Part shown: positions 12,698 to 22,501 of the stretch, piece by piece | Numbering within the stretch: the stretch's first letter is position 1 | Layout: each line of letters opens with the position of its first letter | Source of the DNA: Lingula anatina | Taxonomy: Eukaryota; Brachiopoda; Lingulata; Lingulida; Lingulidae | DNA: 60,000 bases | Direction of reading: 5' to 3' | NCBI RefSeq assembly: GCF_001039355.2 | Contig: NW_019775584.1 | Span: 64,001 to 124,000, forward strand | Translations under genes and position numbers: made by a program | The notes under the pieces: generated by a model | Told to the model about the DNA's origin: nothing | Databases searched by the model: none | What the model saw: only the letters and a program-made list of their open reading frames with translations

Positions 12698-15600
12698 TTT
12701 TTTTGTGAGGCATATGCAAAATTGATGTTCAGGAAGTGCAAATAACAGCAGTCATGAATGTGGTTCCCTGAAATAATCTTATATTTGTATCATGTCCATT
12801 CTACCTCAGTTTTCGGTCATTATTTAGTTACGTCATAGCTGAATTAAGGGAGACCGGGGCTAGTTGGCCCAGTTAGACACGTTTGGCCTTGTAGAGCCAA
12901 CTACATGTAGGAATGAGTTAGAGTAACAAAACCGGTTTTAAAGTAAGGCCCATGAACTAAGCTACGTATGCAACATCATTATTTTTCAAATATAATGCCA
13001 GATGGCTCACAATTTGACAAAAAACGCAGTCGACGTCAAGGGGGCCAACTTGCCCTACGGGGCAAGTTGGCTCCATGGTCGGGGCAAGTTGGCCCCCCTA
13101 TACGAAAATGAAGTATATATCCCATGTAAACGCCTTAAAATACATTTTTATACATTTTTAATTTATTAAATTGATTTTTGAGAGTCTTTGATGAATAAAT
13201 TGTTCAAATGAGGCAGATTTTTGAGGTTTCCGTACGTCACATTGTAGGGGGGGGGATGTGTTACAAGAATCAAAATATCTATCAATAAAATTTGTTTTGT
13301 TTTAATTAAGAATATATTAATAAATCAGGTTTTTAATGAATGAAAACGAATAATAAATTTTCGTTTTAAAAGAAATTAACAAGTTCAGTTTTAAACCATT
13401 GAGTTTGTTTCAACAATGGTCTCTAGCTAGGGAGGGGTGAAAAATCCCCTATATAACACTATAAATACAAAGGGAATCCCCTTAAAATGAATTAAGGCAA
13501 AATTTGTTTTTCTCAGGAAAGTCCAATGGATTTGCTTTTTAATACATACAATCAACAGAACATTTCTAATATAAATTTTCGAAAAGACACCAGATAGCAA
13601 ATTAAATAAAACCAATCAGACGGTAAACACCGGCAAGCTTTGTCAATTTCACCAACTTGTTTATTTCAAACAGCGTTGCGCGCAAAGTATTGTGGGTAAT
13701 ATAAGGGTCCAACTTGCCCCAGCACAGGCTTCAAACAACTGCGCATGTGCGAAAAGTGCGCTGTTTGAAATAAACAAGTTGGTGAAATTGACAAAGACCG
13801 TCTGGTTGATTTTATTTCATTAGCTCTCTGGTGTCTTTTTGAAAATTTATATTAGAAATGTTCTATTGATTTTATGTTGTAAAAAGTAAATCCGTCGGAA
13901 TTCCTTAGAAAAACATTTATTTTACCTTCATTTTAAGGGGATTCCCATTGTATTTATAGTGTTATATGTGGCCCCAATGGGGATTTTCACACCTCCCCTA
14001 CTCTTGATTAATAAAATTCTTCACCTGGAGGATTGTAAATTACATTGCAAAATACATTGAAAATCGTAGGAAGGTTAATTGCAGATAATGCTGCGAGGAT
14101 ATTCTTAACAGTGGGGGAACTCGGCCAATATAAAATTTTTAACTTCGTTTTACGATTTTGGAGCGCCTGTTCTAATTTTTGAAAGCGAGGCAATGGAACC
14201 AAACAATGCGATACAATTTGTAATCTCGTAAAAATTGCTATTTTTATATAAAGGTTATAGCATGGAGTACATCGAAATGCGACTTGTTTATTATTATGAT
14301 CTTAAATAATAATTAATATAAAACAAACGATATAATACGTTCTTAACGTTAGCCTATTTATTAGCTTAATTGATTTTTTTTCGTATTTGGAGATTAAAAA
14401 CACAAAAGTTGTCTGGTTTCATATCGAGGCACTGCGTTTCGTTCGTGTGCTACTTGCCCCGAGTCTACGGGGCCAACTGGCTCCGGGTGCACCTTTTTTT
14501 ATTTTAAAGGATGACAGCCATTTATGATGCTAGAATGAGCAACGAAGATATATCTCTATGAAACTTGAAACAATGAGCTTCAGTTTGATGCCCTATACAT
14601 ATCTTATATTCGATTAAAAGCCTATGAAAATAGATTCTAATTCTCTTTAACAAAATTACTTTTAGGTGCAAAAATCGTTTATTTGGACTCACCGCTTAAG
14701 TTAAACTTTTTAACGTCCGACACTTCCTAATTATTGTAGGCTACGGTCACTTTACAGGAGTATGTGGCCAATTTTTTTTACCTCGTAATTACTTTTTCAT
14801 AAATTGACGGGGGGCCAACTTACCCCGGGGTCCAACTAGCCCCGGTCTCCCCTACAATAATGGCTGTAAGTAGTTATAAGTTGTGTATATATTGCCCAAG
14901 GATTTGTCCTGGGCAGCAGGTATAATCAGGCTCCAAATAAATGATTTTAACATCGTAACCGCCAAATTGCGACATTATATAGTGACTATTAGTCGGACAT
15001 AATTTTTGTAACAAGAATATCAACAAAATGCAAAGTCGTATTCCATTTTAGCTAAGGAGAACAGTGCACTACTTAATCAAAAGCTGCAGTCGAGAAGCAG
15101 GTCCTTAATCATCATCATCTACCACGAGCCAGTAGGCGTCCTCACAAAAGACTTTACTCTTAAATTCACTGTAGCGGCTTCAAAAACTGACGGTCCGCAA
15201 CACAAGATTCATCCTCTGAGTGCTGACAACCAGGTAGTACTATTGCATTCATCTAATTTGTTCTTTGCAGTTTAATGGTTTGTTAATGGATTCAATTACT
15301 AAATTGATAACTAAATCCTTCACCTGATTTAATGGCCAATTACTGAATTAATTAATTGTTTATTCAATTAACGTACTCATTTATTTATCTATAATGGCTA
15401 TCTATTGTAATCTATTAGGTAATCATTATTCCTGTAGCTCAGTGAATTTGAAAGTTTTAATACTATACTGGCTTTAAGTTTGGAACGCACTTCAGCTTAT
15501 TATATTGTTTTTTCTTACCTCTGTTTACTTCAAAGAATCCCACCCCGACACAGTACCAAATAGAATATGTTGAACACAGAGAGAAAGGAAAAGGGATCAC

Positions 15601-18600
15601 TATATCGCTTGTCATCAATGAGAAGACGTTCAACTATTCCTACGTTGAGATCTATGACGTTGGAATGAGGATGGGGCAAGGTAAGCCAGCAGGGAATATT
15701 CGGGAATTTCGATTTTTTTTTCTTTTTTGTAGAATGATCACATAAACACACACGTGCATAAAAAACTGATGTAGCATGCATTTCCGATCTGGTAAATGAC
15801 GTCTGTCAACTTTTGCTGCATTAGATTTTGATTATAGCCAGGGGCGGATCCAGAGATATTTTCTGACAGTCTTCCAAATTATCTTTGTTGATCCAACCTC
15901 CATTTTTGACCGTCTTCCGACAGAAAAAAGATAGATACCCGTCAATGTAAACTTGAAAATCTGACCGTCTTCCGGAAGACCCAGAAGACGGCCTAAATCC
16001 GCCCCTGTATAGCTGTTTATGTTTGATGTATTTGTCATTAATGATTTATACTTTTTATAAAGCAACTGATACTTAATTAATGAATTACATTTGCAAATGA
16101 TAGGCCTATATCTTATGAGGTCTCTACTGCTAACCATTTATTCTGAGCCAAAATTTTACCAGTAGGCCTATTTTCTATATCTTCTGGTTGGATACTTTGT
16201 ACAATTTTGATAGTTTATAATTTCTTTTCATAATGTACCGTTATTTTCACAAAAAATTGAATTTTTCCTCAGCTGACAATTTTACAATTGTGATCTCGGC
16301 CAAAGAAAGCATAGATCGTCTGATAATAACCTCTGAATTTATCGACGCAGACGACCGAAAGGACTGCGCCAGCGCCCTGTTTCTTCTTGAAGGCGAAACA
16401 ATCGTCATGCCGAAGAGAATGGTCGCATACAATGTTACCATAAATTACTTCAACAATAGACAGTGCGGGTTTAGCAAACACTTCATCAAAATCCGAGCAA
16501 GAGTTAGCAATATATCGAAATCTGTTTGTAACTTAAAACCAGAAATATACAGAGAGAGGACGCAGAGCTTCATCTTTCTCCCCCTTATTTGTGGCGCCGT
16601 CTCCCACTGCAGTTACTCGGGTAAACTCAACGGAGTATATTACCAAATGGTCATTGGGATGGGGGATGATTCTCAAGAGGGAGAATATTATGAGATGTAC
16701 TTCAGAGACCGTTCTGCGATGCAGACATGTGACGATGACACGGCTGGTGGAAGCAGCGTCTCTCTCCTAGAACCCAGATATAATATCACGGAGTTCTGTA
16801 GGTTAGACGTGCCCGTGTGCAGGCGAGGGATTGCCGCTGTGAGCAGAAACGATACTCCTTATACTCACCGCACCATTGGGAGTTATAAGGTAACGGATGT
16901 AGTTGAATTTTCAAAAAAAAAAAAAAAAAAAAGTCACATTGACCATCACCCGTCATCAACGTCACAACCGTTAATTAGTTATTAGGATGACGTCACCACT
17001 TTTCTTTTAGAGAAAAAAGAGGAAAATGTGAGTAAATCTAAAGTACTTGTAGATGTGTTATGAAGTAGCGTTGCTCCTGTTACAATTTGAAGAGTATTTC
17101 TTTGATATTCCGTTCTTCTCTAGATCCGCGTTGAGATGATACCAAGTGCATCAAGACACAAGGATATCAGTTTTTCATTTAACTTATTCACGTAAGTGGT
17201 TTTGACACTTCAAATAATAAAGCGTTTGCAATTCTTCCGTTGCTTCTCTCTAAGCTAAATCTTACTAACCTTAGGTTACAAAACCTATTTACAGTCTCAA
17301 TGAAGATAGTGTGTACTGAAACGCAAACTTATGCGCACTCATGAAAGAAAGCAACGGCTTAATCCACCCCTACTCCCCCACCTGCCTCTTTCTACAAATC
17401 CAAATTGATGTAGCCTAATATCTTTATTTTTCAGCTACAAATCACCACCTCTACTGGACAATGAAGAGAGGAAAGAGAACAAAAGCTGTGCTCCAAACTG
17501 GCAGCTCTGGAATGACAAGTGCTACAAAGTTTTTCCAAATGATAATTCGACGGTAAATCAAGTAAACAAAAGAATGCTGGACAGCAAGCTCTTCAGTAAA
17601 CAAAAAAGTCAACACCTTGTCATCTGGCTGCAAAAAGCCTATTCCCTCTCTATCTCATACTTGCTTGCTGATTGTTGGTAAAATTAATACTTCATGACGC
17701 GTTATTATAATGTCAGTAAGTGTTTACAGTTTTCGTAGAAAAGAAAGACCACAGAAAAATGTTTGAATTAACGTTTATATAAAAATTTTTCTTGTCCGAT
17801 TTTCTTAGTTAACGTGGATACCGGGTAATCGCACCACGTGGAATGCAGCAAATGAGCAATGTGAACTTATAGGAGCAACGCTTGTAAGGTATGGTACGCA
17901 TACTGGTAGATAGGCCTATCTGTCCGTCGCTCCCCTCTCTCTCCCTCTCTCTCTCTCTCCAGTGTATCTATTCGGATTTGTAAGTTATATATGTCGCAGG
18001 TCAGATCCCAATTGAGTCTTTGCATTGTTAAAACCATAACGAGCCAATGAGTTAATTGACCAAGTAATTTGCAGGTGAACTGCCGGTTTGTTTGTATATA
18101 TGTCACGTGTAGTCAAATTGTGGATGGTATACTGTACATCAGGGTATATCATATTAAACTGAACGTCTGGCAAATGGAATTTTGTTGTATTCATTTTAAG
18201 TTGTTAAAAAAAATTTGATGGTGAAGAAGAAAACATTTACATGTAGATCAGTCGAAGTATTTAGTAAAGGAATGTCAATTTTATTAAAGGTGTGGCAAGG
18301 AAAGTTATCAATATTTCATTTATATAATAACATCCAAGAATTAAACTGGCAGCCCACCTGTAAATTACGTGGCTATTTAACATGCTCATTATGGTGTCAA
18401 TAATGCAAAGATCCAACTGAGATTTTGCCTAATCCAGTTAGTAACTGGACTAGATTGGGATCTGGCCTGTGGCATCTCTCTCTCTCTCTCTCTCTCTCTG
18501 CAGAGTATCTATTTGGATTTATAAGTTATATTTCGACATACACGCAAGTAGCCATAAATTCATACACTTATCACATTGTATTCAAAGCTCAGTCCAGTGT

Positions 18601-21600
18601 TTCAAACCGTAACCTACAATGCAAAGTTGCTACATCTTTTTAAATTGAACCTTGAATTAATTTATAAACTGATTATGTGTTTATGAAAAATAAAGCAAGA
18701 GTTGTTTTTAGTCAAAATGTGACTTAATGTTTTGCCACACAACAAAATAATAAATGTTTCTACTATTTAGCATTCGGAGCTCAGATGAATTGGATTTTCT
18801 GATGTATATGATGGCTACGAAGTGGAAAGACGATATTATTCATGCGGATAAATACATAATATTCATTGGGATAAACGACAACAAGGTATGGTATGTTAAT
18901 GTTAAATGCATAAATTCCTCATAAACATCAATTATTTACTATCTTTGCCTATAGTACATGTACATCTATGTTTGCATTGTGATGGCGAATTATCTTATGT
19001 CTTTTGCAGATAAACAAAAAGTACACGTGGCTTGACCAAAGCGTGATGGGGTTTGCAGATTGGTACAACTACCAAGAAAACCGGTATCTTTTGGAAGGGC
19101 GATTGCTTTTAGAAGAAAATCAGCCTATCTGCGACGGGAAGAAGAACACTGTGGCAACCGCTATTAGCGACCGCGCCCTCGTAGACATGGATAAACTGCA
19201 GCCATTTAGCCACGAGGCTACACGGTGCACGGCTATGGTCTTTACAGACACACACACATCTACAAACTGGATCAAGATACCCTGCGAGTTTCCATTCTGC
19301 AAGGCCAGTTTCATATGCCAGAAAGACACCAATGATAGGAACATTATTAATAGATTTCCTGAGATGAAAAGTAAAACAGCTTACACCAGCGTGTCCCATG
19401 GGTCTCCGAGCAGGCTTGTATGGGCTGAATTTAAGTGTCCCGCAGGTTGGGTTGCGATCAATCTGCCCTCTACCGATGGCTTTAAGTGTTATAGGCTGAT
19501 AAGTCTACGCAACCAGGCCGCAGATATTGATGTCATGTGTGCAGTAAACAGGACCATGATGATGTCACCCGACTGTCGTGAGCGTACCAAAGTGTTGCAC
19601 AGTGTTGCAAGTGCCTCGTGTCAGGACAACCAAGCGACCCTGGCTACCGTAAACCAGTCTGATATACCCCTAATTGAGCAACATCTTAAACTATGGCGGC
19701 GCCCTTACGGGCCTGGGGTAAAGATCAACGTTGAGGAAGACAACAATCAAGGTTGTATATCTCTTCAGTATGTCCCAGAGATTATAGCTTGGGACAAAAC
19801 CGACAAGGTAACAAACGAAAGGTGGGCGTTCGTTAACTCTTGTGAAGGGGAACTGTACGAGATGAAGTACAGCTTCTTCCTTCGTGATTTACAAGATGCC
19901 CTCTGCGTACAAGAGGTCGGGGAACCTCCACAGAAGCCGTCATGTAACCCGAATCTTACTTTTGCGTGTAACGATGGGTGTATTTTGCACCACTACAGAT
20001 GTAACGGAATACGAGACTGCTTGGACGGAGAAGACGAAAAGGACTGCGATGCTTGTGTGAAACCAGAACCCGAAGAGGGTCCTAAAGCTTACTTCTACTG
20101 TGAGACTTACGACGATTCTTCCCCAATGTGCATACCATGGGCAAAGTTTTGCGACTTTGTAGAAGATTGCCACGATGGCTCCGATGAAAAATGGTGCACG
20201 CAACACCTGTGCTTGCCGGGCGAGCGGGAGTGCGATAAGGGACAGTGTATTGAGGAAACTAAGTGGTGTGATGGAATTGTGGACTGCTTAGATGAAAGTG
20301 ACGAGCTGACATGTAATGATATAATCACGGACGTCAACTCCAACACTTCTTACCAATGTTTTTCGGGAAATATCATCCCCATTAATCAAACTTTTGATGA
20401 CGTGGTGGACTGTGTTGGGTTCACCTCAGAGGACGAGATGAAAGACGGGGAATACACCATCTCGGGTGTGAATGTCACTTGCGACGAAGGCTCCTTTTCC
20501 TGTCTTGGAAGATATGGATGTTTTCAGGCCGAAAGCCTGTGTCTCTTTGATCTTGACAGTTTTGGGCATCTCGATCATTGCCGAACAGGGCCGCATTTGA
20601 AGAACTGCGAAACTTTCATCTGTCCACCCCAAACACATTACAAATGCTCAAACTCGTTCTGTATACCTTTACATAGACTCTGTGACGGTACAAAGGACTG
20701 TCCAGGAGGAGACGACGAAGGAGATTACTGCAAAAGATTTGAATGTAAAGGTATGTTCAAGTGTCCCACAGAGAGAAATTGCCTTCCTTGGGAGAAGGTA
20801 TGTGACGGCGTCATCCACTGCAACAAGACTCATGACGATGAGCGATTTTGCGGGATGGAGGAGGCTTGTAGGCTGTGTAAATGTTCAGGTAGTCACGTGG
20901 ACTGTTCCAAAGGCGAGAGACTTACGTCAATCCCATGGGCGACACGAGAACTGCGCGCACTCACGTTTCGCGGGAACAACATATCATTGACAAATGAGAC
21001 CTTTGTGCAGTACAGACGCCTTGGTGCCTTGGATCTGGCGAATAACAACATAAAGACTATACCTAAGGGCACCTTTGACCCTCTCGTTAACTTAATCGAA
21101 CTTGACCTGCGAAATAACTTGTTAACTGTAATTACATCCAAAGTGTTCAGCAAATTGTTCGCCCTACGCAAGCTCATACTCTTTGGCAATCCTATAATGT
21201 TTGTCCAGGAAGGCGCCATCGCTCTCTGTACCAATCTGACATATATGAACTTGTCTCATTTAGATATACGAAATGTATCTGAAAACGCTTTTAAGTTTGA
21301 TGCTGGTATAAAACCTAGACTCCGGTACCTCAACCTCAGTAATAACAACTTGAAAACTTTAAGAAAAGAGTCATTTTCTGGTCTTAATGTCTTGGAGGAG
21401 CTATACTTGTATTTGGAAGAAAATGATTTGAGTCAAGTGAAAATTGATGTGTTTTCAACACTTCCCAATACTACCATTCTTAAAACTGACGACTTTAAGT
21501 TTTGCTGCATAGCTAAAGGGTATGTAGAAAGTTGTGAACCAAGGACGGACCCCTTCTCAACCTGCGAGGATTTAATGGCCAATATTGGTTTGCGAATTGC

Positions 21601-22501
21601 TATATGGGTTTTGGGGATTTTGTCTATCTTGGGCAATGCGTTGGTAATAATTTGGCGCTTTCGCTCGGAGAGGGGAAAGGTGGTTTCTTTTCTTATTCAA
21701 TCCTTAGGAATGTCAGATTTCTTTATGGGTTTGTATTTGCTAATTATAGCAGGGGCTGATGTGTACTACAGAAATAGATACGCCATTGAGTCGGACTACT
21801 GGCGAAACTCTGGGCTGTGTAAGTTTGCAGGGGTGATGTCCATGGTATCTAGTGAAATGTCTGTCTTTATGCTAGTAATTATCACTTACGAACGATTCAT
21901 TGTTGTGTTGTTTCCATTTAAAATCGAGCGCCGAATGAATATGAAGACTGCTAGAATAGTTGTCGGAGTTGGATTTGTGGTCATAGTGATTCTGTCAGTT
22001 ATCCCAGTTTTGGGGATGCAGTATTTTGGCACCGAAGATTACATCAAAAACGGAGTCTGTTTGCTATACAATTTTACCGCTGGGAAGGTGAAAGGTTGGG
22101 AATATGCTGCCGCTATATACCTTGTGGCTAATTTTGTCGCTTTTCTTTTCATCGCTATTGCCTATATCATCATCTACTGGACCGTCCGAAGCACTCGAAA
22201 ACAAGCTGGTAAGGCTTTTGAAGAGGAAGCCAAACTGGTTCGGCGTATAACATTCGTAATTGCCACGGATTTCTGTTGCTGGATGCCTATCATTATAACA
22301 GGCGTGGTGTCCCTTTTGAATGATACCCCTCTCGACCCTACTGTCACAGCCTGGATGGTGGTCTTTGTAATGCCACTCAACTCCGCCATAAACCCGATAT
22401 TATATACCTTTTCAACCATAGGGCGTGATAACAAGGCTTCAAAAACACAGGTTTACATGCACCAGGCTCAGCTTAAAAAACTGGAAGACAAGGACAATTA
22501 A
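10486..22501 (+). CDS. Gene A: CUB / C-type lectin / LDLa / LRR seven-transmembrane receptor (type C LGR, GRL101-like)
   Basis: Ten exons joined in frame: 10486-10627, 11186-12355, 15052-15233, 15536-15680, 16273-16889, 17124-17191, 17435-17552, 17809-17888, 18771-18885, 19010-22501; all introns GT-AG; 2042 residues. Order: signal peptide 1-22; CUB 81-177; CUB-like segments to about 770; C-type-lectin-like domain 793-983; second lectin-like domain about 1022-1180; seven LDLa repeats (two degenerate) 1191-1493; LRR N-cap and repeats 1499-1702; hinge with FKFCC and CEDLM 1703-1735; seven helices about 1738-2013 with N1755, D1782, an ERF motif at 1840-1842 in place of DRY, CWMP in helix 6 and NPILY at 2007. 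A short C tail of about 30 residues follows. LDLa plus LRR plus 7TM defines the relaxin-receptor/GRL101 class of LGRs; the CUB and lectin parts extend that. It should sit in the plasma membrane with about 1,735 residues outside. Ligand and G protein cannot be told. Exon joins are inferred from splice sites and from matching gene B. Confidence 0.88.
10887..10935 (+). repeat. (TTTA)n microsatellite in gene A intron 1
   Basis: About eleven TTTA units followed by related ATTC-rich degenerate repeats up to about 11000, within intron 1. Confidence 0.9.
11186..12355 (+). CDS. Gene A exon 2: CUB domain and CUB-like segments
   Basis: The acceptor is TTTTTGCAG and the donor ACAG/GTAGG; phase 1 at both ends. 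The CUB signature is seen as SPGCINDFVAVYD, RYCG, STGNFMRL and KTDRS...GF. Compared with gene B, this CUB lacks the CxW strand, so the first disulfide partner is missing. A cysteine-free CUB-like stretch follows (HEWLIRTKVGKRLRLSW), then a third with FSPYSFDYCGYGGI. Several N-glycosylation sequons are present. Confidence 0.85.
12627..12703 (+). repeat. Compound microsatellite (TTTTG)n-(TTTA)n in intron 2
   Basis: TTTTG repeats run directly into TTTA repeats and a T run. Sequence in gene A intron 2 just upstream of the foldback element. Confidence 0.9.
12848..14851. mobile_element. 2.0-kb foldback DNA transposon in gene A intron 2
   Basis: The ends are inverted repeats starting GGGAGACCGGGGCTAGTTGG, exact for 20 bp and then degenerate. 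Motifs such as GGGGCAAGTTGGCCCC recur near both ends in both orientations. The centre is a second, much longer inverted repeat (13430-13676 against 13760-14003). No transposase frame exists, so it is non-autonomous. The left flank is TTAA but the right flank is not, so the target-site duplication and superfamily are unresolved. Confidence 0.75.
13430..14003. repeat. Central ~245-bp inverted repeat of the foldback element
   Basis: The left arm (13430-13676) and right arm (13760-14003) are diverged reverse complements with an ~85-bp loop. Shared landmarks include AACACTATAAATACAA against its complement, and TTTCACCAACTTGTTTATTT against AAATAAACAAGTTGGTGAAA. Transcribed within the intron, it could form a long hairpin RNA. 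Confidence 0.8.
15052..15233 (+). CDS. Gene A exon 3: CUB-like segment
   Basis: 182 nt, entering at phase 1 and leaving at phase 0, the same length as gene B exon 3. It encodes AKENSALLNQKLQ...LIIIYHEPVG...FTLKFTVA, which looks like the closing strands of the third CUB-like unit. The donor CAG/GTAGTA is weak. Confidence 0.8.
15536..15680 (+). CDS. Gene A exon 4
   Basis: 145 nt, phase 0 to phase 1. It encodes a segment ending VEIYDVGMRMGQ that aligns with VDLYDVGMNMKK of gene B. The donor is canonical CAAG/GTAAGC, in contrast to the GC donor at the same place in gene B. Confidence 0.82.
15839..16007 (+). mobile_element. CAGGGGCGG-type MITE (hAT-like), complete, in gene A intron 4
   Basis: 169 bp bounded by CAGGGGCGGATCCAG and CTAAATCCGCCCCTG, flanked on both sides by TATAGC (15833-15838 and 16008-16013). 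CAGGG-type termini resemble hAT ends, although hAT normally makes an 8-bp duplication. It is the same family as 33485-33655 (opposite orientation) and the fragment at 8299-8416. Confidence 0.8.
16273..16889 (+). CDS. Gene A exon 5: unrecognised cysteine-containing extracellular region
   Basis: 617 nt, phase 1 to phase 0, acceptor CCTCAG, donor TATAAG/GTAACG. It encodes about 205 residues with paired cysteines shared with gene B (for example NRQCGFSKHFIKIRA and LPLICGAVSHCSYSG) and a conserved GMGDDSQEGEYYEMY. Its pattern could be a diverged CUB, but I do not assign a family. Confidence 0.82.
17124..17191 (+). CDS. Gene A exon 6: linker
   Basis: 68 nt, phase 0 to phase 2, donor CAC/GTAAGT. 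It encodes IRVEMIPSASRHKDISFSF, matching TTVRLYDRIGG...RDISISFG in gene B. Confidence 0.75.
17435..17552 (+). CDS. Gene A exon 7: start of C-type-lectin-like domain
   Basis: 118 nt, phase 2 to phase 0. It encodes the entry of the lectin-like fold, CAPNWQLWNDKCYKVF, with the first disulfide cysteines. The equivalent exon in gene B is also 118 nt. Confidence 0.82.
17809..17888 (+). CDS. Gene A exon 8: lectin-like domain, helix 1 region
   Basis: 80 nt, phase 0 to phase 2. It encodes TTWNAANEQCELIGATLV, the classic W..A...C...GA.LV signature of C-type-lectin folds. Confidence 0.85.
17895..18545. repeat. Rearranged repeat cluster in intron 8 with (CT)n tracts
   Basis: A (CT)n tract plus GTATCTATT.GGATTT.TAAGTTATAT occurs twice in direct orientation (about 17934-17990 and 18474-18531). 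The adjoining stretch 18000-18090 reappears inverted at 18338-18425 (landmark GGTGAACTGCC against GGCAGCCCACC). This is likely a decayed foldback repeat. Confidence 0.65.
18771..18885 (+). CDS. Gene A exon 9: lectin-like domain, middle
   Basis: 115 nt, phase 2 to phase 0, acceptor CTATTTAG. It encodes SIRSSDELDFLMYMM and YIIFIGINDNK, the S..E..F and IG.ND elements of a C-type-lectin fold. Confidence 0.85.
19010..22501 (+). CDS. Gene A exon 10: lectin-like, LDLa, LRR and seven-helix domains in one exon
   Basis: 3492 nt, acceptor CTTTTGCAG, ending TAA at 22499. It encodes 1163 residues. The lectin end is WIKIPCEFPFCKASFIC, so the EPN/QPD and WND sugar-binding triads are not intact. LDLa acidic motifs such as CDGIVDCLDESDE are clear. 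The receptor hinge FKFCCIA...CEPRTDPFSTC, helix 3 SSEMSVFML..ITYERF and helix 7 PLNSAINPILYTF place it with relaxin-type LGRs. No intron interrupts the LRRs, unlike vertebrate LGR genes, which carry many introns there. Confidence 0.92.
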   Translation: MNKKYTWLDQSVMGFADWYNYQENRYLLEGRLLLEENQPICDGKKNTVATAISDRALVDMDKLQPFSHEATRCTAMVFTDTHTSTNWIKIPCEFPFCKASFICQKDTNDRNIINRFPEMKSKTAYTSVSHGSPSRLVWAEFKCPAGWVAINLPSTDGFKCYRLISLRNQAADIDVMCAVNRTMMMSPDCRERTKVLHSVASASCQDNQATLATVNQSDIPLIEQHLKLWRRPYGPGVKINVEEDNNQGCISLQYVPEIIAWDKTDKVTNERWAFVNSCEGELYEMKYSFFLRDLQDALCVQEVGEPPQKPSCNPNLTFACNDGCILHHYRCNGIRDCLDGEDEKDCDACVKPEPEEGPKAYFYCETYDDSSPMCIPWAKFCDFVEDCHDGSDEKWCTQHLCLPGERECDKGQCIEETKWCDGIVDCLDESDELTCNDIITDVNSNTSYQCFSGNIIPINQTFDDVVDCVGFTSEDEMKDGEYTISGVNVTCDEGSFSCLGRYGCFQAESLCLFDLDSFGHLDHCRTGPHLKNCETFICPPQTHYKCSNSFCIPLHRLCDGTKDCPGGDDEGDYCKRFECKGMFKCPTERNCLPWEKVCDGVIHCNKTHDDERFCGMEEACRLCKCSGSHVDCSKGERLTSIPWATRELRALTFRGNNISLTNETFVQYRRLGALDLANNNIKTIPKGTFDPLVNLIELDLRNNLLTVITSKVFSKLFALRKLILFGNPIMFVQEGAIALCTNLTYMNLSHLDIRNVSENAFKFDAGIKPRLRYLNLSNNNLKTLRKESFSGLNVLEELYLYLEENDLSQVKIDVFSTLPNTTILKTDDFKFCCIAKGYVESCEPRTDPFSTCEDLMANIGLRIAIWVLGILSILGNALVIIWRFRSERGKVVSFLIQSLGMSDFFMGLYLLIIAGADVYYRNRYAIESDYWRNSGLCKFAGVMSMVSSEMSVFMLVIITYERFIVVLFPFKIERRMNMKTARIVVGVGFVVIVILSVIPVLGMQYFGTEDYIKNGVCLLYNFTAGKVKGWEYAAAIYLVANFVAFLFIAIAYIIIYWTVRSTRKQAGKAFEEEAKLVRRITFVIATDFCCWMPIIITGVVSLLNDTPLDPTVTAWMVVFVMPLNSAINPILYTFSTIGRDNKASKTQVYMHQAQLKKLEDKDN

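Noticed and set aside
12841-14852. Calling the intron 2 element a piggyBac because TTAA lies at its left end
   Set aside because: The right flank is CTACAAT and not TTAA, so the diagnostic duplication is missing.
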